36,084 nucleotides of DNA from Cyclobacteriaceae bacterium (lineage in GTDB: Bacteria; Bacteroidota; Bacteroidia; Cytophagales; Cyclobacteriaceae): assembly GCA_020436085.1 (NCBI GenBank), contig JAGQYM010000046.1, positions 1-36,084 on the forward strand, given 5' to 3'. The position numbers and the translations under genes are program-made. The stretch's first letter is position 1, and each line of letters opens with the position of its first letter. Below the pieces are notes generated by a model. That model did no database searches. It was not told the DNA's origin and saw nothing but the letters and a program-made list of their open reading frames with translations. Positions 25,129 to 35,491 of the stretch are shown here, piece after piece.

Positions 25129-26299
25129 TTACACCAGAGCCAATAAGCTCTTCATTTTCGTACCACGCGGCAAACTGACCGGGAGCGACACCACGCTGTA
25201 AATTTTCGAAAACAATATAAAGACCATCGCTTGTCATTGTAAGCGTAGCTTGATCAAGAGGCTGACGATACCTGATTCTCACTTGATAGTTACGGGATTC
25301 ACCAGGCTCCAGCGCCAGGTCTTTCCTCACCCAATGAACTTCAGACGCCTGAATGAACAACCCCCTTCGGTATAAGCCAGGATGATCTTCTCCCTGACCC
25401 ATATAAATAAGATTGTTTTCCGTATCAGTCCCGATCACGAACAACGGTTTCGGAAAGCCGCCCATGTTGAGTCCCTTTCTTTGGCCGATGGTGTAGTAGT
25501 GAGCACCGTTGTGTTCACCCACCTCAACGCCATCCTCAGCTTTAAGATCATAAGGCTGAGTGATATTCTTTAGATCGTCTGCAGACCAGCCATTTTTGAA
25601 AATAGTTGAGTCCCCAGGTATTTCAATCACCTTGCCCTTTTTTGGTTTTAGTTGTTGCTGCAAAAAATCGGGAAGGTGGACCTTACCAATAAAACATAAT
25701 CCCTGAGAGTCTTTCTTCTCGGCAGTCGCCAGCCCAATCTTCTTTGCAATAGCACGCACTTCAGGTTTTGTCAATTCACCAATCGGGAACAGAGCTTTTG
25801 AAAGCTGCTCTTGGGTTAGTTGACATAGGAAATAACTTTGGTCTTTGTTTCCGTCTTTGCCTGCCAACAGTTGATAAAATTTTTCCCCATCCTTCTCCAC
25901 TTCGCCTTTCCTGCAGTAATGACCCGTTGCCACAAAGTCTGCACCAAGCTTCATCGCAGCTTTAAGGAAAATATCAAATTTGATCTCGCGGTTGCATAGC
26001 ACATCAGGATTGGGTGTTCTCCCTTTCTGATATTCGTTGAACATGTAGTCAACGATTCTTTCTTTGTATTCCTTACTTAGATCGATAGTTTGAAAAGGGA
26101 TGCCCAGGTGCTGCGCCACGATAACAGCATCATTGCTGTCGTCAAGCCAGGGACACTCATTGCTGATCGTCACCGAGTCATCATGCCAGTTTTTCATAAA
26201 CAAAGCAATTACCTCGTAACCCTGCTCCTTAAGCAAGTGAGCAGCTACGCTGGAATCAACTCCGCCTGATAAACCAACAACAACCCTTTTTTTCATCAT
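25121..26299 (-). CDS. mnmA: tRNA-specific 2-thiouridylase MnmA
   Basis: MnmA activates U34 of tRNA-Lys, -Glu and -Gln with ATP and transfers sulfur to make 2-thiouridine in the cytoplasm. The PP-loop motif GLSGGVDSS is near the N-terminus (8-16). The two catalytic Cys are C101 ([12 protein letters not shown]) and C201 (SQGLCFIGK), numbered from the second ATG. The frame is open to 26356, but the MM-KKRVVV start at 26299/26296 fits the family, giving 391-392 residues. It lies 31 bases downstream of the TlpA-like gene, probably in one transcript, and overlaps the hydrolase 3' end by eight bases. Confidence 0.97.
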   Translation of the reverse strand: MMKKRVVVGLSGGVDSSVAAHLLKEQGYEVIALFMKNWHDDSVTISNECPWLDDSNDAVIVAQHLGIPFQTIDLSKEYKERIVDYMFNEYQKGRTPNPDVLCNREIKFDIFLKAAMKLGADFVATGHYCRKGEVEKDGEKFYQLLAGKDGNKDQSYFLCQLTQEQLSKALFPIGELTKPEVRAIAKKIGLATAEKKDSQGLCFIGKVHLPDFLQQQLKPKKGKVIEIPGDSTIFKNGWSADDLKNITQPYDLKAEDGVEVGEHNGAHYYTIGQRKGLNMGGFPKPLFVIGTDTENNLIYMGQGEDHPGLYRRGLFIQASEVHWVRKDLALEPGESRNYQVRIRYRQPLDQATLTMTSDGLYIVFENLQRGVAPGQFAAWYENEELIGSGVIS

Positions 26300-26330
26300 T
26301 TGACTATCTGAAACGCAAACCTGGAATTTA

Positions 26331-27554
26331 TTAATGAGAAGAAGCCAATTTATCACTCAAAAGTTCATCCATGGTATGGTTAAAGCTCTGAATAAACTCC
26401 TCGTAAAATACCCCTGTGCCCGGGCCTGTAAACCCCGTGTGAATTCGTCTCACTTCGCCATTTTTGTCAATGAAGATTGTTGTAGGAAAAGATAATACAT
26501 GATTTAGCATTGGCAGCGTTTTGGCGGCCTCGATCTTATCCTTGTTTCCCGCAATCACAAAATCATATGGAACATTCAATTTTGACTTCATCTTTTTTAC
26601 GCGTGAACTGGCGTAGTCAAAATCATCTTTTGCCTCATAGGCGAGGCCGAGAATGGCAACATCGCGATCCTTGTTTTTATTATACCACTGGCTAAGGAAA
26701 CGGGTCTCGTCCATACAGTTAGGACACCAGGTTCCAAAGATCTGCAGGATTAGAACTTTGTTTTTGAAACGCTCATCATTAGGTGTTACCAGATTTCCTT
26801 CCGTGTCCGGAAAACTAAAATCAATACCATCATATCCGTCCTTGAGGTAAGTAAGTTTTTCTGCATCTGGTAATGCAGCATTTTCGTCTTTAGTAGCTGT
26901 CCACGTTTCGTGTGAGTCCTTACCTGACCAAAAGTCGCCAACCAAGCCACCGTCTTTCTTCCTCGCTTTGAATACAAATGCATGGTTTCCATCAAACGTA
27001 CTCAGCATCATTTCACCATCTACTACGTTTCCTTGCAAATACCGATAGTCGCCAATCGGAGTGAGGAATGTGCCGGTGAGTTGATTACCAGCTTGCTCAA
27101 AAATGCCAACTGCAACTGTAGTATCTGTCGGACTCACAAACGTCACTCCATACTTACCAGAAAAGTCTTCTTCAGCATTGTTGCTCGCCTTTACAAATCG
27201 GTACTTCTCACCAAAAGTGGCGGTGAAAGGCAACTTGAAGTCCTTTTCATAATTTTTGACATAGTAGCCAGTCAACTTTCCATCCCCGATACGCGCATGG
27301 ATTTCGGTATCGAAAATGTGCATAAACATAGTGATTGAGTCAGTAGTTACGTTGACTTCATCCAGCGTAATCTCTTCCTCTTCATTCCTTATCACAACGT
27401 TGTATTGACTGTCATTTTTGACAATCTCAAAATTCATGGGTAGTTCCTCACCCTGTACGTTAACAATACCACGCCACGGACCAACTTTGAGTTCTGGGCT
27501 TTGATTGCAGGAAAAAAGCAGGCAGGCAAATGCCAGAGTAGCTATGAACCTCAT
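26331..27554 (-). CDS. TlpA-like thioredoxin lipoprotein
   Basis: The 407-residue product has a lipobox LFSC (Cys16). Residues about 20-225 hold two beta-rich segments of similar pattern (one starting [17 protein letters not shown], one near SGKYGVTF) that look lipocalin-like. From about 245 a TlpA/ResA-type thioredoxin domain follows with active site WCPNC (Cys277 and Cys280) and the cis-Pro segment [10 protein letters not shown]. It is probably a periplasm-facing thiol-disulfide reductase anchored in a membrane. It precedes mnmA on the same strand and is divergent from the CoA-transferase gene with 39 bases between starts. Confidence 0.9.
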   Translation of the reverse strand: MRFIATLAFACLLFSCNQSPELKVGPWRGIVNVQGEELPMNFEIVKNDSQYNVVIRNEEEEITLDEVNVTTDSITMFMHIFDTEIHARIGDGKLTGYYVKNYEKDFKLPFTATFGEKYRFVKASNNAEEDFSGKYGVTFVSPTDTTVAVGIFEQAGNQLTGTFLTPIGDYRYLQGNVVDGEMMLSTFDGNHAFVFKARKKDGGLVGDFWSGKDSHETWTATKDENAALPDAEKLTYLKDGYDGIDFSFPDTEGNLVTPNDERFKNKVLILQIFGTWCPNCMDETRFLSQWYNKNKDRDVAILGLAYEAKDDFDYASSRVKKMKSKLNVPYDFVIAGNKDKIEAAKTLPMLNHVLSFPTTIFIDKNGEVRRIHTGFTGPGTGVFYEEFIQSFNHTMDELLSDKLASSH

Positions 27555-27593
27555 ATTTTTAGTTCGAATTTTGGGGTTGAATACTAATCAACG

Positions 27594-28784
27594 ATGCAAA
27601 ATAAAGAATTGTTCACCGGACTTAAGGTCGTGGAGCTTGCTTCTGTGTTGGCCGGTCCCAGTGTGGGGCAGTTCTTCGCAGAGTTAGGAGCAGAGGTGAT
27701 AAAGGTCGAAAACCTGCATGGCGGTGGCGATGTGACACGTACCTGGAAGGGAAGCAGTGAACACACAGGCGATGTGTCAGCCTATTTTTCATCAGTCAAT
27801 TGGGGGAAAAAGTCGTTGGCACTTGACCTGTCAAAGAAAGAAGGACAAGAGATAGTGCAGCAATTAGCTACAAGAGCCGACATCGTAATAGCTAGCTACA
27901 AGCCTGGTGACGCGGAAAAATTAGGAGTCGACTATAATATATTATCAAAACTCAACCGAGGATTGATCTACGGTCAGGTTACCGGCTACGGGCCTGACAA
28001 TGACCGGGTTGGCTACGATGCCGTGATTCAGGCCGAATCCGGCTTTATGGATGTGAATGGGACGCCCGAGAGCGGTCCCACAAAAATGCCCGTAGCCCTA
28101 ATCGATGTTTTGGCAGCTCATCACCTGAAGGAAGGCCTGCTTTTGGCTTTATTAAAGAGGTTTCAAACCGGAGAAGGGCAGGTCGTGGAAGTTTCGCTCA
28201 TTCAGGCCGCCCTTTCGTCATTGGTAAATCAGGGTACCAATTGGTTGGTAGCCAATACATTACCAACGAGGAAAGGCTCCGAACATCCCAACATCGCCCC
28301 ATACGGAGAGAATTTTGAGACAGCAGACAAAAAACGCGTTCTGCTGGCAGTCGGTAGCGACCGACAATTTTACAATCTTTGTAAGATTCTCAATATTAGT
28401 GACTTAGGCTTCGACCCTAGATTCAAGACCAATCCCGATAGGGTAAAAAACCGAAAAGCTTTGGCAGAAGCCTTATCTGAGGCGATTGCGCTAAAAGCCT
28501 CGTCTGAATTCATGATTGAATGCAATCAATTCAAGATCCCGGCAGGAATTATTCAAAATGTAAAGGAGGCCCTGTCCATGAAAGAGGCAGATTCAATTAT
28601 TCTAAAAAACCAGATTTCTGGGCTTAGACAGATCATTTCGACTCACGATGGTTCGCGTCCTGAAGTCACCCACATTCCCCCACCTCCCCATTTTGGTGAG
28701 CATACCACCGAGATCTTGTCTGAAAACCTCGGTTTTACAGCCGAAAAGCTGGATTTCCTCCGCAATTCCGGCCTCATCAACTGA
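27594..28784 (+). CDS. Class III CoA-transferase (CaiB/BaiF family)
   Basis: The 396-residue product matches family III CoA-transferases, which move CoA between carboxylic acids through an aspartyl-CoA intermediate. Family marks are LKVVELASVLAGPSVGQFFAELGAEVIKVE at the N-terminus (in pieces: VVELASVLAGP and GAEVIKVE), SSVNWGKKSLALDL, and YDAVIQAESGFMDVNG. Asp171 in VALIDVLAA is the expected catalytic residue. The donor and acceptor acids cannot be told from sequence. It stands alone between a divergent TlpA-like gene and the dcw promoter region. Confidence 0.93.
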   Translation: MQNKELFTGLKVVELASVLAGPSVGQFFAELGAEVIKVENLHGGGDVTRTWKGSSEHTGDVSAYFSSVNWGKKSLALDLSKKEGQEIVQQLATRADIVIASYKPGDAEKLGVDYNILSKLNRGLIYGQVTGYGPDNDRVGYDAVIQAESGFMDVNGTPESGPTKMPVALIDVLAAHHLKEGLLLALLKRFQTGEGQVVEVSLIQAALSSLVNQGTNWLVANTLPTRKGSEHPNIAPYGENFETADKKRVLLAVGSDRQFYNLCKILNISDLGFDPRFKTNPDRVKNRKALAEALSEAIALKASSEFMIECNQFKIPAGIIQNVKEALSMKEADSIILKNQISGLRQIISTHDGSRPEVTHIPPPPHFGEHTTEILSENLGFTAEKLDFLRNSGLIN

Positions 28785-28860
28785 TCCGTAGCCGGCTTTC
28801 TTGAGTGTTTTAAAGGTGTCGAAAGCCCTTTCAAAGGCAAAAACCGCTATTTTATTACCC

Positions 28861-28890
28861 TAAAGTGTCATAAAGTGGGGTAAAGTGGTT
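28861..28890 (+). promoter_or_regulatory. Probable MraZ operator: three 10-bp direct repeats
   Basis: Three adjacent 10-base units, TAAAGTGTCA, TAAAGTGGGG and TAAAGTGGTT, share the first seven bases and keep a strict 10-bp period, one helical turn. MraZ regulators in other bacteria bind GTGG/TGGG-type repeats with 10-bp spacing in front of their own gene. Here the third unit touches the -33 box of the mraZ promoter, so binding should repress it. A weaker relative, TAAAGGTGTC, lies at 28811-28820. Confidence 0.75.
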
Positions 28891-28918
28891 GAAAATGTTA
28901 TTTTTCTATTTATGTTTG
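28889..28918 (+). promoter_or_regulatory. Promoter of the dcw cluster
   Basis: TTG (28889-28891), 19 bases, then TATGTTTG (28911-28918) fit the Bacteroidota -33/-7 promoter exactly. The transcript would start near 28925, about 60 bases before the mraZ ATG. No other promoter of this quality was seen inside the cluster. Confidence 0.75.
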
Positions 28919-28985
28919 CTTAAGGAGAAGCCTATTATCCGGGAAGGTCCCGGCAGTAGGTGACAGAAAGACAACCACTACAGTC

Positions 28986-29429
28986 ATGACTTTCTTCACC
29001 AGCGAGTACGAAAGCAAGCTTGATTCCAAGGGAAGGCTGGTATTGCCTGCCCGGATCAAAAGCCAGTTACCCGAGAGTTCGGGTAATGAGCTAGTGATCA
29101 GAAGAGGATTCGAGCAATGCCTGATACTCTATCCCATGGTGGAGTTCAAAAAAGTCTTCTCAAAGATTTCTGGCCTAAGCGAGTTCAACGAAGAGTACAG
29201 GAAGTTGCAACGCAACTTTTTCTCTGGTACAGCCACCGTTGAGCTTGATGGCAATGGCCGATTTCTCATTCCTAAAAACATGCTCAACTACTCTCAGATT
29301 GACAAAGAAGCAATACTGGTGGGTATGGGCAACAAGGTTGAGATATGGAATCCATCACTCTATGAGAAGCACATGATCAGTGACCCAAGTGAGTTGTCCA
29401 AACTAGCGCAAAAATACCTTGATGAATGA
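28986..29429 (+). CDS. mraZ: Transcriptional regulator MraZ
   Basis: The 147-residue product has two SpoVT/AbrB-type (MraZ) domains, each with a D-x-x-G-R signature: DSKGR at 13-17 and DGNGR at 88-92. MraZ forms ring-shaped oligomers that bind tandem repeats before its own operon and in E. coli represses dcw transcription. Three such repeats are present 96 bases upstream. It is the first gene of the cluster and overlaps the start of rsmH. Confidence 0.97.
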   Translation: MTFFTSEYESKLDSKGRLVLPARIKSQLPESSGNELVIRRGFEQCLILYPMVEFKKVFSKISGLSEFNEEYRKLQRNFFSGTATVELDGNGRFLIPKNMLNYSQIDKEAILVGMGNKVEIWNPSLYEKHMISDPSELSKLAQKYLDE

Positions 29430-30342
29430 AACCATGACATCGAGCTATCACAAGCCGGTCATGCTTCATGAGTGTATTGATGCCCTGAATATAAACCCAG
29501 AAGGAACTTATGTAGATGTAACCTTCGGGGGAGGAGGACATAGTTTGGCAATCCTGGAAAAAATCAAAGGCGGACGTTTGATTGCCTTTGATCAGGATGA
29601 GGATGCCAGACACGAAGCGAACAAGATCGCACATCGTTCTTTTACATTTTGTCAAGCCAACTTCAGGTACGTGAAAAAATACCTGAAGCTCAACAAGATC
29701 ACTAAGGTGGACGGTATTCTTGCCGACTTGGGAATCTCATCACATCAGATCGATTCACCAGAGCGAGGATTCTCTACACGGTTTGAAGGGCCGCTGGATA
29801 TGCGCATGGATACAAAGAGTAAGTCAACAGCAGCATCTGTTCTCAACAACTACAGTGAAGCCGATTTGCATAAAGTGCTCGGTATGTATGGTGAAGTAAA
29901 GAATGCAAGAACGGTTGCCAAGGCAATCACTGTAGCCAGAAGTCAGAACAAACTTGAGAACATTCAAAACCTGATCAGCCTGTTAAAGCCGCTAGCGCCT
30001 AGCGGTAAAGAGAAAAAATACTACGCACAAGTTTTTCAAGCACTACGGATAGAGGTGAACAAAGAGATGGAAGCATTGAAAGAGTTTCTGTTGCAATGTG
30101 GTGAGCTGATCGAAGTTGGAGGAAGATTGGTGGTGATGTCTTACCACTCTCTGGAAGATCGGATGGTTAAAAACTATATCAATACCGGAAAGGTATTCGG
30201 AGAATTGGAGAAGGACTTTTATGGAAATCCCTTGAGACCCTTTAAGGCAATCACGAGGAAACCCATAACACCAGATGAGGAAGAGCTTGAACAAAATACG
30301 AGATCACGAAGTGCAAAACTTAGAGTTGCAGAACGAGTATAG
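29422..30342 (+). CDS. rsmH: 16S rRNA (cytosine1402-N4)-methyltransferase RsmH
   Basis: RsmH (MraW) methylates N4 of C1402 in 16S rRNA with SAM. The sequence shows YHKPVMLHECIDAL, the SAM-binding loop VDVTFGGGGHS (31-41), FDQDEDA, ILADLGISSHQID, RGFSTRFEGPLDMRMD, QVFQALRIEVNKE and VVMSYHSLEDRMVK. From ATG 29422 it has 306 residues and overlaps the mraZ stop by eight bases. ATG 29434 (MTSSYHKP) is the other likely start; TTG 29419 is unlikely. Confidence 0.96.
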   Translation: MNETMTSSYHKPVMLHECIDALNINPEGTYVDVTFGGGGHSLAILEKIKGGRLIAFDQDEDARHEANKIAHRSFTFCQANFRYVKKYLKLNKITKVDGILADLGISSHQIDSPERGFSTRFEGPLDMRMDTKSKSTAASVLNNYSEADLHKVLGMYGEVKNARTVAKAITVARSQNKLENIQNLISLLKPLAPSGKEKKYYAQVFQALRIEVNKEMEALKEFLLQCGELIEVGGRLVVMSYHSLEDRMVKNYINTGKVFGELEKDFYGNPLRPFKAITRKPITPDEEELEQNTRSRSAKLRVAERV

Positions 30343-30344
30343 AT

Positions 30345-30725
30345 ATGTCAGAGAATAAATTTAGAATAGGACAAAACAAAAGTGAAGGAACAGGGAAAAG
30401 CCTTTTCTCTTCACTCGAAGGTCGACTAAAGATCGACACCTACTTCGAGGAAGGCTTCCCGGTAAAGTATCTTCCCAAGATTCTGTTTGTCCTGTTTCTC
30501 AGTCTGGTCTACATCGGCAACACGCACTCAGCTGAAAAGACGATCAGAAAAATAAATCATATGCAAACTGAGGTGGAGGATATCAGGGCAGATTACACCA
30601 CCCTAAAAGCCGACTTGATGTTTGCAAGTAAACAATCCGAAGTTGCCAGAAGAGTGAAAACGATCGGATTAAAAGAAAGCTTGAACCCACCTTATAAAAT
30701 AATAGTAAAAGAAGGTGAATATTAA
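30345..30725 (+). CDS. ftsL: FtsL-like cell-division protein
   Basis: The 126-residue product has a cytoplasmic N-terminus of about 42 residues, one membrane helix (about 43-59) and a periplasmic coiled coil (about 63-98), the layout of FtsL. The closing VARRVKTIGLKESLNPPYKI segment is typical of the Bacteroidota form. FtsL joins FtsB and FtsQ to activate septal FtsW-FtsI. It lies between rsmH (two bases upstream) and ftsI (11-base overlap), where ftsL is expected; sequence similarity alone would be weak. Confidence 0.88.
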   Translation: MSENKFRIGQNKSEGTGKSLFSSLEGRLKIDTYFEEGFPVKYLPKILFVLFLSLVYIGNTHSAEKTIRKINHMQTEVEDIRADYTTLKADLMFASKQSEVARRVKTIGLKESLNPPYKIIVKEGEY

Positions 30726-32802
30726 GAGGTCCATATTAATACGAGTAAGAGTAGCATTCCTGTTTGTCGTGCTGTTCGCAGTTGCTGTGATCGTAAAAAC
30801 CTCTCATATCCAGTTTGTGGAAGGGGAAGAGTGGACGAAGATCAGCGAGCAGATCACTTTTGACTACAAAAAAGTGAAGGCTACCCGAGGTAACATCTAT
30901 TCTGACAACGGAAGCCTGTTGGCCACTGATCTGCCTTTTTATAAAGTGGCACTTGATCCACGTCTGGCCTCGGACAAGATCTTCAAAGCTGGAATTGATT
31001 CATTGTCCATATTCATATCCCGTTACTACAAAGACAAATCAGCAACTGAATACAAGAGAATAATTCAGGATGCAAGAGCGGCTAACCGCCAATACATTGT
31101 TCTTAATCGCAAGCAGATCAACTACCAAACCAAGAAGATGATGTCCTCATGGCCCATTTTCCGTGAAGGTAGATACAGCGGTGGCGTGATCTTCGAAAAG
31201 ATAGACGTGAGGTACCGGCCGTTCTCCAACCTCTCACGCAGAACCGTTGGCTTTGTTAATGAAAATGGAAATGGTGCAGGTCTCGAATACAGCTTCAACG
31301 AGGCACTTGGCGGTCAGGATGGTGAAGCCCTCTTTCAAAAAATAGCAGGAGGCACCTGGAAACCAGTGTTTGATGCCAACAACATCAAATCAAAAGATGG
31401 ACTTGACATAGAGACCACGCTCGACATCAACTTGCAGGATGTTGCTGAGACATCACTTTACCGCGCCATGGAAAAACACCAAGCCGATGAAGGCACGGTA
31501 GTGGTTATGGAAGTGAAAACAGGTCACATTAAAGCAATTTCAAACCTAACCCGCCACGGTAATAATTACAGTGAATTATTTAATCACGCAGTAGGCGGAC
31601 TGTTCGAACCAGGCTCCACATTCAAGTTAGTAACCATGATGGCGTTGTTGGAGGACACCAACATTCGCTTATCAGATAGTGTTGAGACAGGCAAAGGAGA
31701 GTTTACGTTCTACAAGAACAAAGTTCGCGATCATCATGATGGTGGCTATGGTACAATAACGATAAAGCAGGCCTTCGAGTTATCGTCCAACGTAGCAATG
31801 GCGAAACTATTGGATCATCATTTTGGATTGAAGCCGTCAACCTTTTTAAAATATGTAGATGACCTCAAGTTGTCTAAACCCCTCGGTCTGCAAATAGCAG
31901 GAGAGGGTTATCCAAAAATCGCACGACCTGGAACCAAGGCATGGAGTGGAATCACCCTGCCATGGATGGCCTACGGATACGGATTTGAAATAACTCCACT
32001 ACACACACTCGCATTGTTCAATGCAATTGCAAATGGAGGCAAAATGATCAAACCAATTTTCGTTACTTCCATCTCCAAAGCAGATCAGGTAAAACAAGAG
32101 TTCTCTACTGAGACCATTAATAGTAAAATATGCTCAAGTGCGACACTTAACAAGCTCAGGCTTTTGCTGGAAGGTGTAGTTGACAATGGAACAGCCTCTA
32201 ATCTAAAAAATGCTCATTATAAAATTGCAGGCAAGACGGGAACAGCACAAATACTTGAGAATGGAAAGTATAACAAAAAATACATAACCTCATTCGTAGG
32301 CTATTTCCCTGCGCACGATCCAAAGTACACAGCGATTGTACTGATCAAAAATCCAAAAGGATGGCAGCAGTATGGAAACAATGTGGCGGGCCCCGTATTC
32401 AAAGAGATTGCGGACAACATCTACTCGCGTGACATCAATCTTCACCTTGCTATGGAGAAGAAAAAAGTTTTAGAGTCCGGAGTATTCCCAGTGATACAGG
32501 CAGGAATGCAGGATGAGTTGACAATGCTTTGCAACGAGTTAGGAGTTTCAAATCACTCGAGTACCGAAGAAGAGTGGATTAGGGCAGCGCGTAATGGTAG
32601 CTCAGTGCTGTGGAACAATAACACACCAGGCAAAGATCAAGTGCCCAATGTCAAAGGAATGACTTTTCGGGATGCACTTTTCTTGCTGGAGAAATCAGGT
32701 TTGAGAGTAGAACATCAGGGCAAAGGTCGTGTGGTGGAGCAATCAATAAATCCCGGGACCAGAGTTTCGAAGGGTAACAAAATTTACATCCGATTGAGTT
32801 GA
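30715..32802 (+). CDS. ftsI: Penicillin-binding protein FtsI (PBP3-like) with a PASTA domain
   Basis: The 695-residue product is the class B transpeptidase for septal peptidoglycan. It has an N-terminal membrane helix (about 10-28) and a dimerisation region with KATRGNIYSDNG. The transpeptidase motifs are S301-TFK304, SSN at 357-359 and KTGT at 507-510. One C-terminal PASTA domain (about 637-695, VPNVKGMTFRDALFLLEKSG) is usual in Bacteroidota. The frame starts with GTG at 30715 inside ftsL; no suitable ATG is available, so GTG is inferred. The stop TGA shares its A with the murE ATG. Confidence 0.96.
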   Translation: MNIKRSILIRVRVAFLFVVLFAVAVIVKTSHIQFVEGEEWTKISEQITFDYKKVKATRGNIYSDNGSLLATDLPFYKVALDPRLASDKIFKAGIDSLSIFISRYYKDKSATEYKRIIQDARAANRQYIVLNRKQINYQTKKMMSSWPIFREGRYSGGVIFEKIDVRYRPFSNLSRRTVGFVNENGNGAGLEYSFNEALGGQDGEALFQKIAGGTWKPVFDANNIKSKDGLDIETTLDINLQDVAETSLYRAMEKHQADEGTVVVMEVKTGHIKAISNLTRHGNNYSELFNHAVGGLFEPGSTFKLVTMMALLEDTNIRLSDSVETGKGEFTFYKNKVRDHHDGGYGTITIKQAFELSSNVAMAKLLDHHFGLKPSTFLKYVDDLKLSKPLGLQIAGEGYPKIARPGTKAWSGITLPWMAYGYGFEITPLHTLALFNAIANGGKMIKPIFVTSISKADQVKQEFSTETINSKICSSATLNKLRLLLEGVVDNGTASNLKNAHYKIAGKTGTAQILENGKYNKKYITSFVGYFPAHDPKYTAIVLIKNPKGWQQYGNNVAGPVFKEIADNIYSRDINLHLAMEKKKVLESGVFPVIQAGMQDELTMLCNELGVSNHSSTEEEWIRAARNGSSVLWNNNTPGKDQVPNVKGMTFRDALFLLEKSGLRVEHQGKGRVVEQSINPGTRVSKGNKIYIRLS

Positions 32803-34265
32803 TGCGTGAGCTGAAAGACATATTGTACAAAGTGAACATCACGTCAGCATCCGGTGACATGAACATCGGTGTTGAAGGAGTTTCTTTCGACTCACGGAAA
32901 GTAAAAAAAGATTTTCTGTTTGTAGCAGTTAAAGGGACCCAGTCAGATGGACACGCGTTTATTGGCACTGCGATCAAAAATGGAGCGATAGCTGTCATTT
33001 CCGAAAAACTACCGGACTCCTTAAATCCCAAAATAACCTACGTAACAGTTAAGAATAGCTCAAGAGCTCTAGGTGTTGTGGCAGCCAACTTCTACAACAA
33101 CCCATCGTCAAAGCTAAAGTTGGTCGGAGTTACGGGTACAAATGGGAAAACAACAGTGGCTACACTGCTCTACAAGTTGTTTACATCCATGGGGCATCCA
33201 GTCGGGTTGTTGTCCACAGTTGAAAATAGGATCAAAGAGGAAGTGCTCGTAGCAACTCACACCACTCCGGATGCAATTCAGATCAACGAACTGCTGATAA
33301 AGATGGTAGAGGCTCAGTGTACCCATTGCTTTATGGAAGTGAGTTCCCATGCAGTTGATCAGGGAAGAATTGAAGGCCTTGATTTCGCTGGTGGTGTGTT
33401 TACAAATATCACGCACGACCACCTCGACTATCATCACACGTTCGAAAGCTACATCAAAGCTAAAAAAGGATTTTTCGATGGTCTGTCGTCAGAAGCATTT
33501 GCACTAGTCAATGTAGACGACAAGCGAGGAATGGTGATGCTTCAGAACACCAAGGCCGCGAAAAGAACATTTGGCCTGAAGAAGATGGCAGACTTCAAAG
33601 CCAAAATCATCACCAATTCTCTTGAAGGATTAGAGCTTGAAATTGACAATCGAAATGTGTGGTTCAAGTTGATTGGCGACTTCAATGCCTATAACCTCGT
33701 TTCTGTCTACGCAACAGCGATGTTGTTAGGTGAAGACTCTGAAAGTGTGTTGATGAGACTATCCGCCTTGACAGGCGCAGCCGGAAGATTTGAGTTGATA
33801 TTGCCAGGGTCCAAGTTCACTGCGATTGTTGACTACTCCCACACACCTGATGCATTAAAGAATGTGCTCGAAACGATTTCACTCTTTCGAACCGGACAAG
33901 AGCAAGTGATTTCGGTAGTGGGTTGTGGTGGCGACCGTGACAAAATGAAAAGACCACTGATGGCAGCCATCGCTTGCAAATACAGCGATAAGGCAATTTT
34001 TACTTCTGACAATCCCCGCAGTGAAGATCCTATGGAGATCATTCGCGAAATGCAAAAAGGAGTTGGCGCTACCGAAGCTAAGAAGACACTGGTGATCGTG
34101 GACAGGGAGGAGGCGATAAAGACAGCATGCATGATGGCGAAGGAAAACGACATCGTGTTGGTGGCAGGTAAAGGCCATGAGACTTACCAGGAAATAAAAG
34201 GTGTGAAACATCCCTTTGACGATAAAGAAGTATTGACTCGGATGCTAAAAATGTTCGCGAACTGA
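32802..34265 (+). CDS. murE: UDP-MurNAc-tripeptide synthetase MurE
   Basis: MurE adds the third residue of the peptidoglycan stem peptide using ATP in the cytoplasm. From ATG 32802 it has 487 residues. It shows the ATP loop TGTNGKTT (111-118), [22 protein letters not shown], a likely carbamylated Lys near 221, and DNPR at 403-406. The DNPR motif indicates meso-diaminopimelate rather than lysine as substrate. ATG shares one base with the ftsI stop (TGATG), and its own TGA shares one base with the mraY ATG. Confidence 0.97.
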   Translation: MRELKDILYKVNITSASGDMNIGVEGVSFDSRKVKKDFLFVAVKGTQSDGHAFIGTAIKNGAIAVISEKLPDSLNPKITYVTVKNSSRALGVVAANFYNNPSSKLKLVGVTGTNGKTTVATLLYKLFTSMGHPVGLLSTVENRIKEEVLVATHTTPDAIQINELLIKMVEAQCTHCFMEVSSHAVDQGRIEGLDFAGGVFTNITHDHLDYHHTFESYIKAKKGFFDGLSSEAFALVNVDDKRGMVMLQNTKAAKRTFGLKKMADFKAKIITNSLEGLELEIDNRNVWFKLIGDFNAYNLVSVYATAMLLGEDSESVLMRLSALTGAAGRFELILPGSKFTAIVDYSHTPDALKNVLETISLFRTGQEQVISVVGCGGDRDKMKRPLMAAIACKYSDKAIFTSDNPRSEDPMEIIREMQKGVGATEAKKTLVIVDREEAIKTACMMAKENDIVLVAGKGHETYQEIKGVKHPFDDKEVLTRMLKMFAN

Positions 34266-35491
34266 TGTTGTACTATCTGTTTGATTATCTGGAGAACAAC
34301 TACAGCCTGATGGGAGCAGGGGTGTTTCAATACATTTCCTTCCGTGCAGGAGCGGCTGCGGTTTTGTCTCTGGTAATTACGATCACCTTTGGTAAAGGCC
34401 TCATTAGTTACCTTAGGAAAAAGCAAGTAGGTGAAGATATCCGTGATCTCGGTCTTGACGGCCAGATGCAAAAGAAGGGAACACCCACGATGGGGGGACT
34501 GATCATTCTGGGTGCCATACTAATTCCAACACTCTTGTTCGCACAGCTTGACAATGTTTATGTAGTCCTCTTGGTGATCACTACAGTTTGGTTAGGATTG
34601 ATTGGATTATTGGATGACTATATCAAAGTATTCAAAAAAGATAAAGAAGGGTTAGCCGGAAGATTCAAGATTATCGGGCAAGTGGGCCTTGGTTTGGTTG
34701 TCGGCCTGGTCTTGTATTTCAACAGTGATGTAGTCGTTCGCCATCTCAAACCAGAAGCATCAACCACCTCGACAGAAGTCGTGATCGATAGTCAGGACGG
34801 CAAATCGTATGAAGATGTAAAATCAACGAAGACGACAGTTCCGTTTTTCAAAAACAATGAACTCGACTACTCAGCTATCATTCCATTTCTTCCAACAGCC
34901 TACACCTGGATAATTTATGTGTTGGTAGTGGTGTTGGTAGTAACCGCAATTTCAAACGGTGCAAACATCACAGATGGAATTGATGGGCTGGCTGCGGGAA
35001 CATCAGCAATCATCGGTTTGACACTGGCGATTTTTGCCTACCTCTCAGGTCGTGTTGACTTCAGTAGCTACCTGAATATAATGTACATACCCAACCTCGG
35101 AGAGCTGGTAATTTTCTGTACAGCGTTCGTTGGAGCATGTCTTGGATTTCTATGGTACAATTCATACCCCGCACAAGTGTTCATGGGAGATACAGGCAGT
35201 CTTGCACTTGGAGGTATTATCGCAGTGTTGGCGTTGGCAGTAAGAAAGGAGTTGATGATCCCTGTACTGTGCGGAATATTCATCATCGAGAATCTGTCAG
35301 TGATCATGCAGGTATCCTATTTCAAATATACCCGCAAGAAGTACGGTGAAGGGCGAAGGATATTTCTCATGTCCCCCTTGCATCACCATTATCAAAAGAA
35401 AGGAATTCACGAATCTAAAATCGTAACACGGTTTTGGATAGCAGGAATACTATTAGCAATAATGAGTCTGGCAACTTTGAAACTGAGATAG
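34265..35491 (+). CDS. mraY: Phospho-N-acetylmuramoyl-pentapeptide transferase MraY
   Basis: MraY moves phospho-MurNAc-pentapeptide to undecaprenyl phosphate, making lipid I at the inner membrane. Family motifs are [45 protein letters not shown] and the His-rich [12 protein letters not shown]. About ten membrane helices are seen. The 408 residues exceed the usual 360 because of an extra periplasmic loop (about 158-208, [20 protein letters not shown]), which I believe is common in Bacteroidota. ATG and stop overlap murE and murD by one base each. Confidence 0.97.
   Translation: MLYYLFDYLENNYSLMGAGVFQYISFRAGAAAVLSLVITITFGKGLISYLRKKQVGEDIRDLGLDGQMQKKGTPTMGGLIILGAILIPTLLFAQLDNVYVVLLVITTVWLGLIGLLDDYIKVFKKDKEGLAGRFKIIGQVGLGLVVGLVLYFNSDVVVRHLKPEASTTSTEVVIDSQDGKSYEDVKSTKTTVPFFKNNELDYSAIIPFLPTAYTWIIYVLVVVLVVTAISNGANITDGIDGLAAGTSAIIGLTLAIFAYLSGRVDFSSYLNIMYIPNLGELVIFCTAFVGACLGFLWYNSYPAQVFMGDTGSLALGGIIAVLALAVRKELMIPVLCGIFIIENLSVIMQVSYFKYTRKKYGEGRRIFLMSPLHHHYQKKGIHESKIVTRFWIAGILLAIMSLATLKLR

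Noticed and set aside
26300-26356. N-terminal extension of mnmA by 19 codons
   Set aside because: MnmA proteins begin just before the PP-loop; the MM-KKRVVV start fits, and the extension would run almost into the upstream gene.
26982-27338. 118-codon plus-strand frame
   Set aside because: It is antisense to the TlpA-like gene, has no recognisable domain, and overlaps strongly coding sequence.
28861-28890. Possible CRISPR-like or microsatellite repeat
   Set aside because: Only three 10-bp units occur, at the mraZ promoter, where MraZ-binding repeats are expected.
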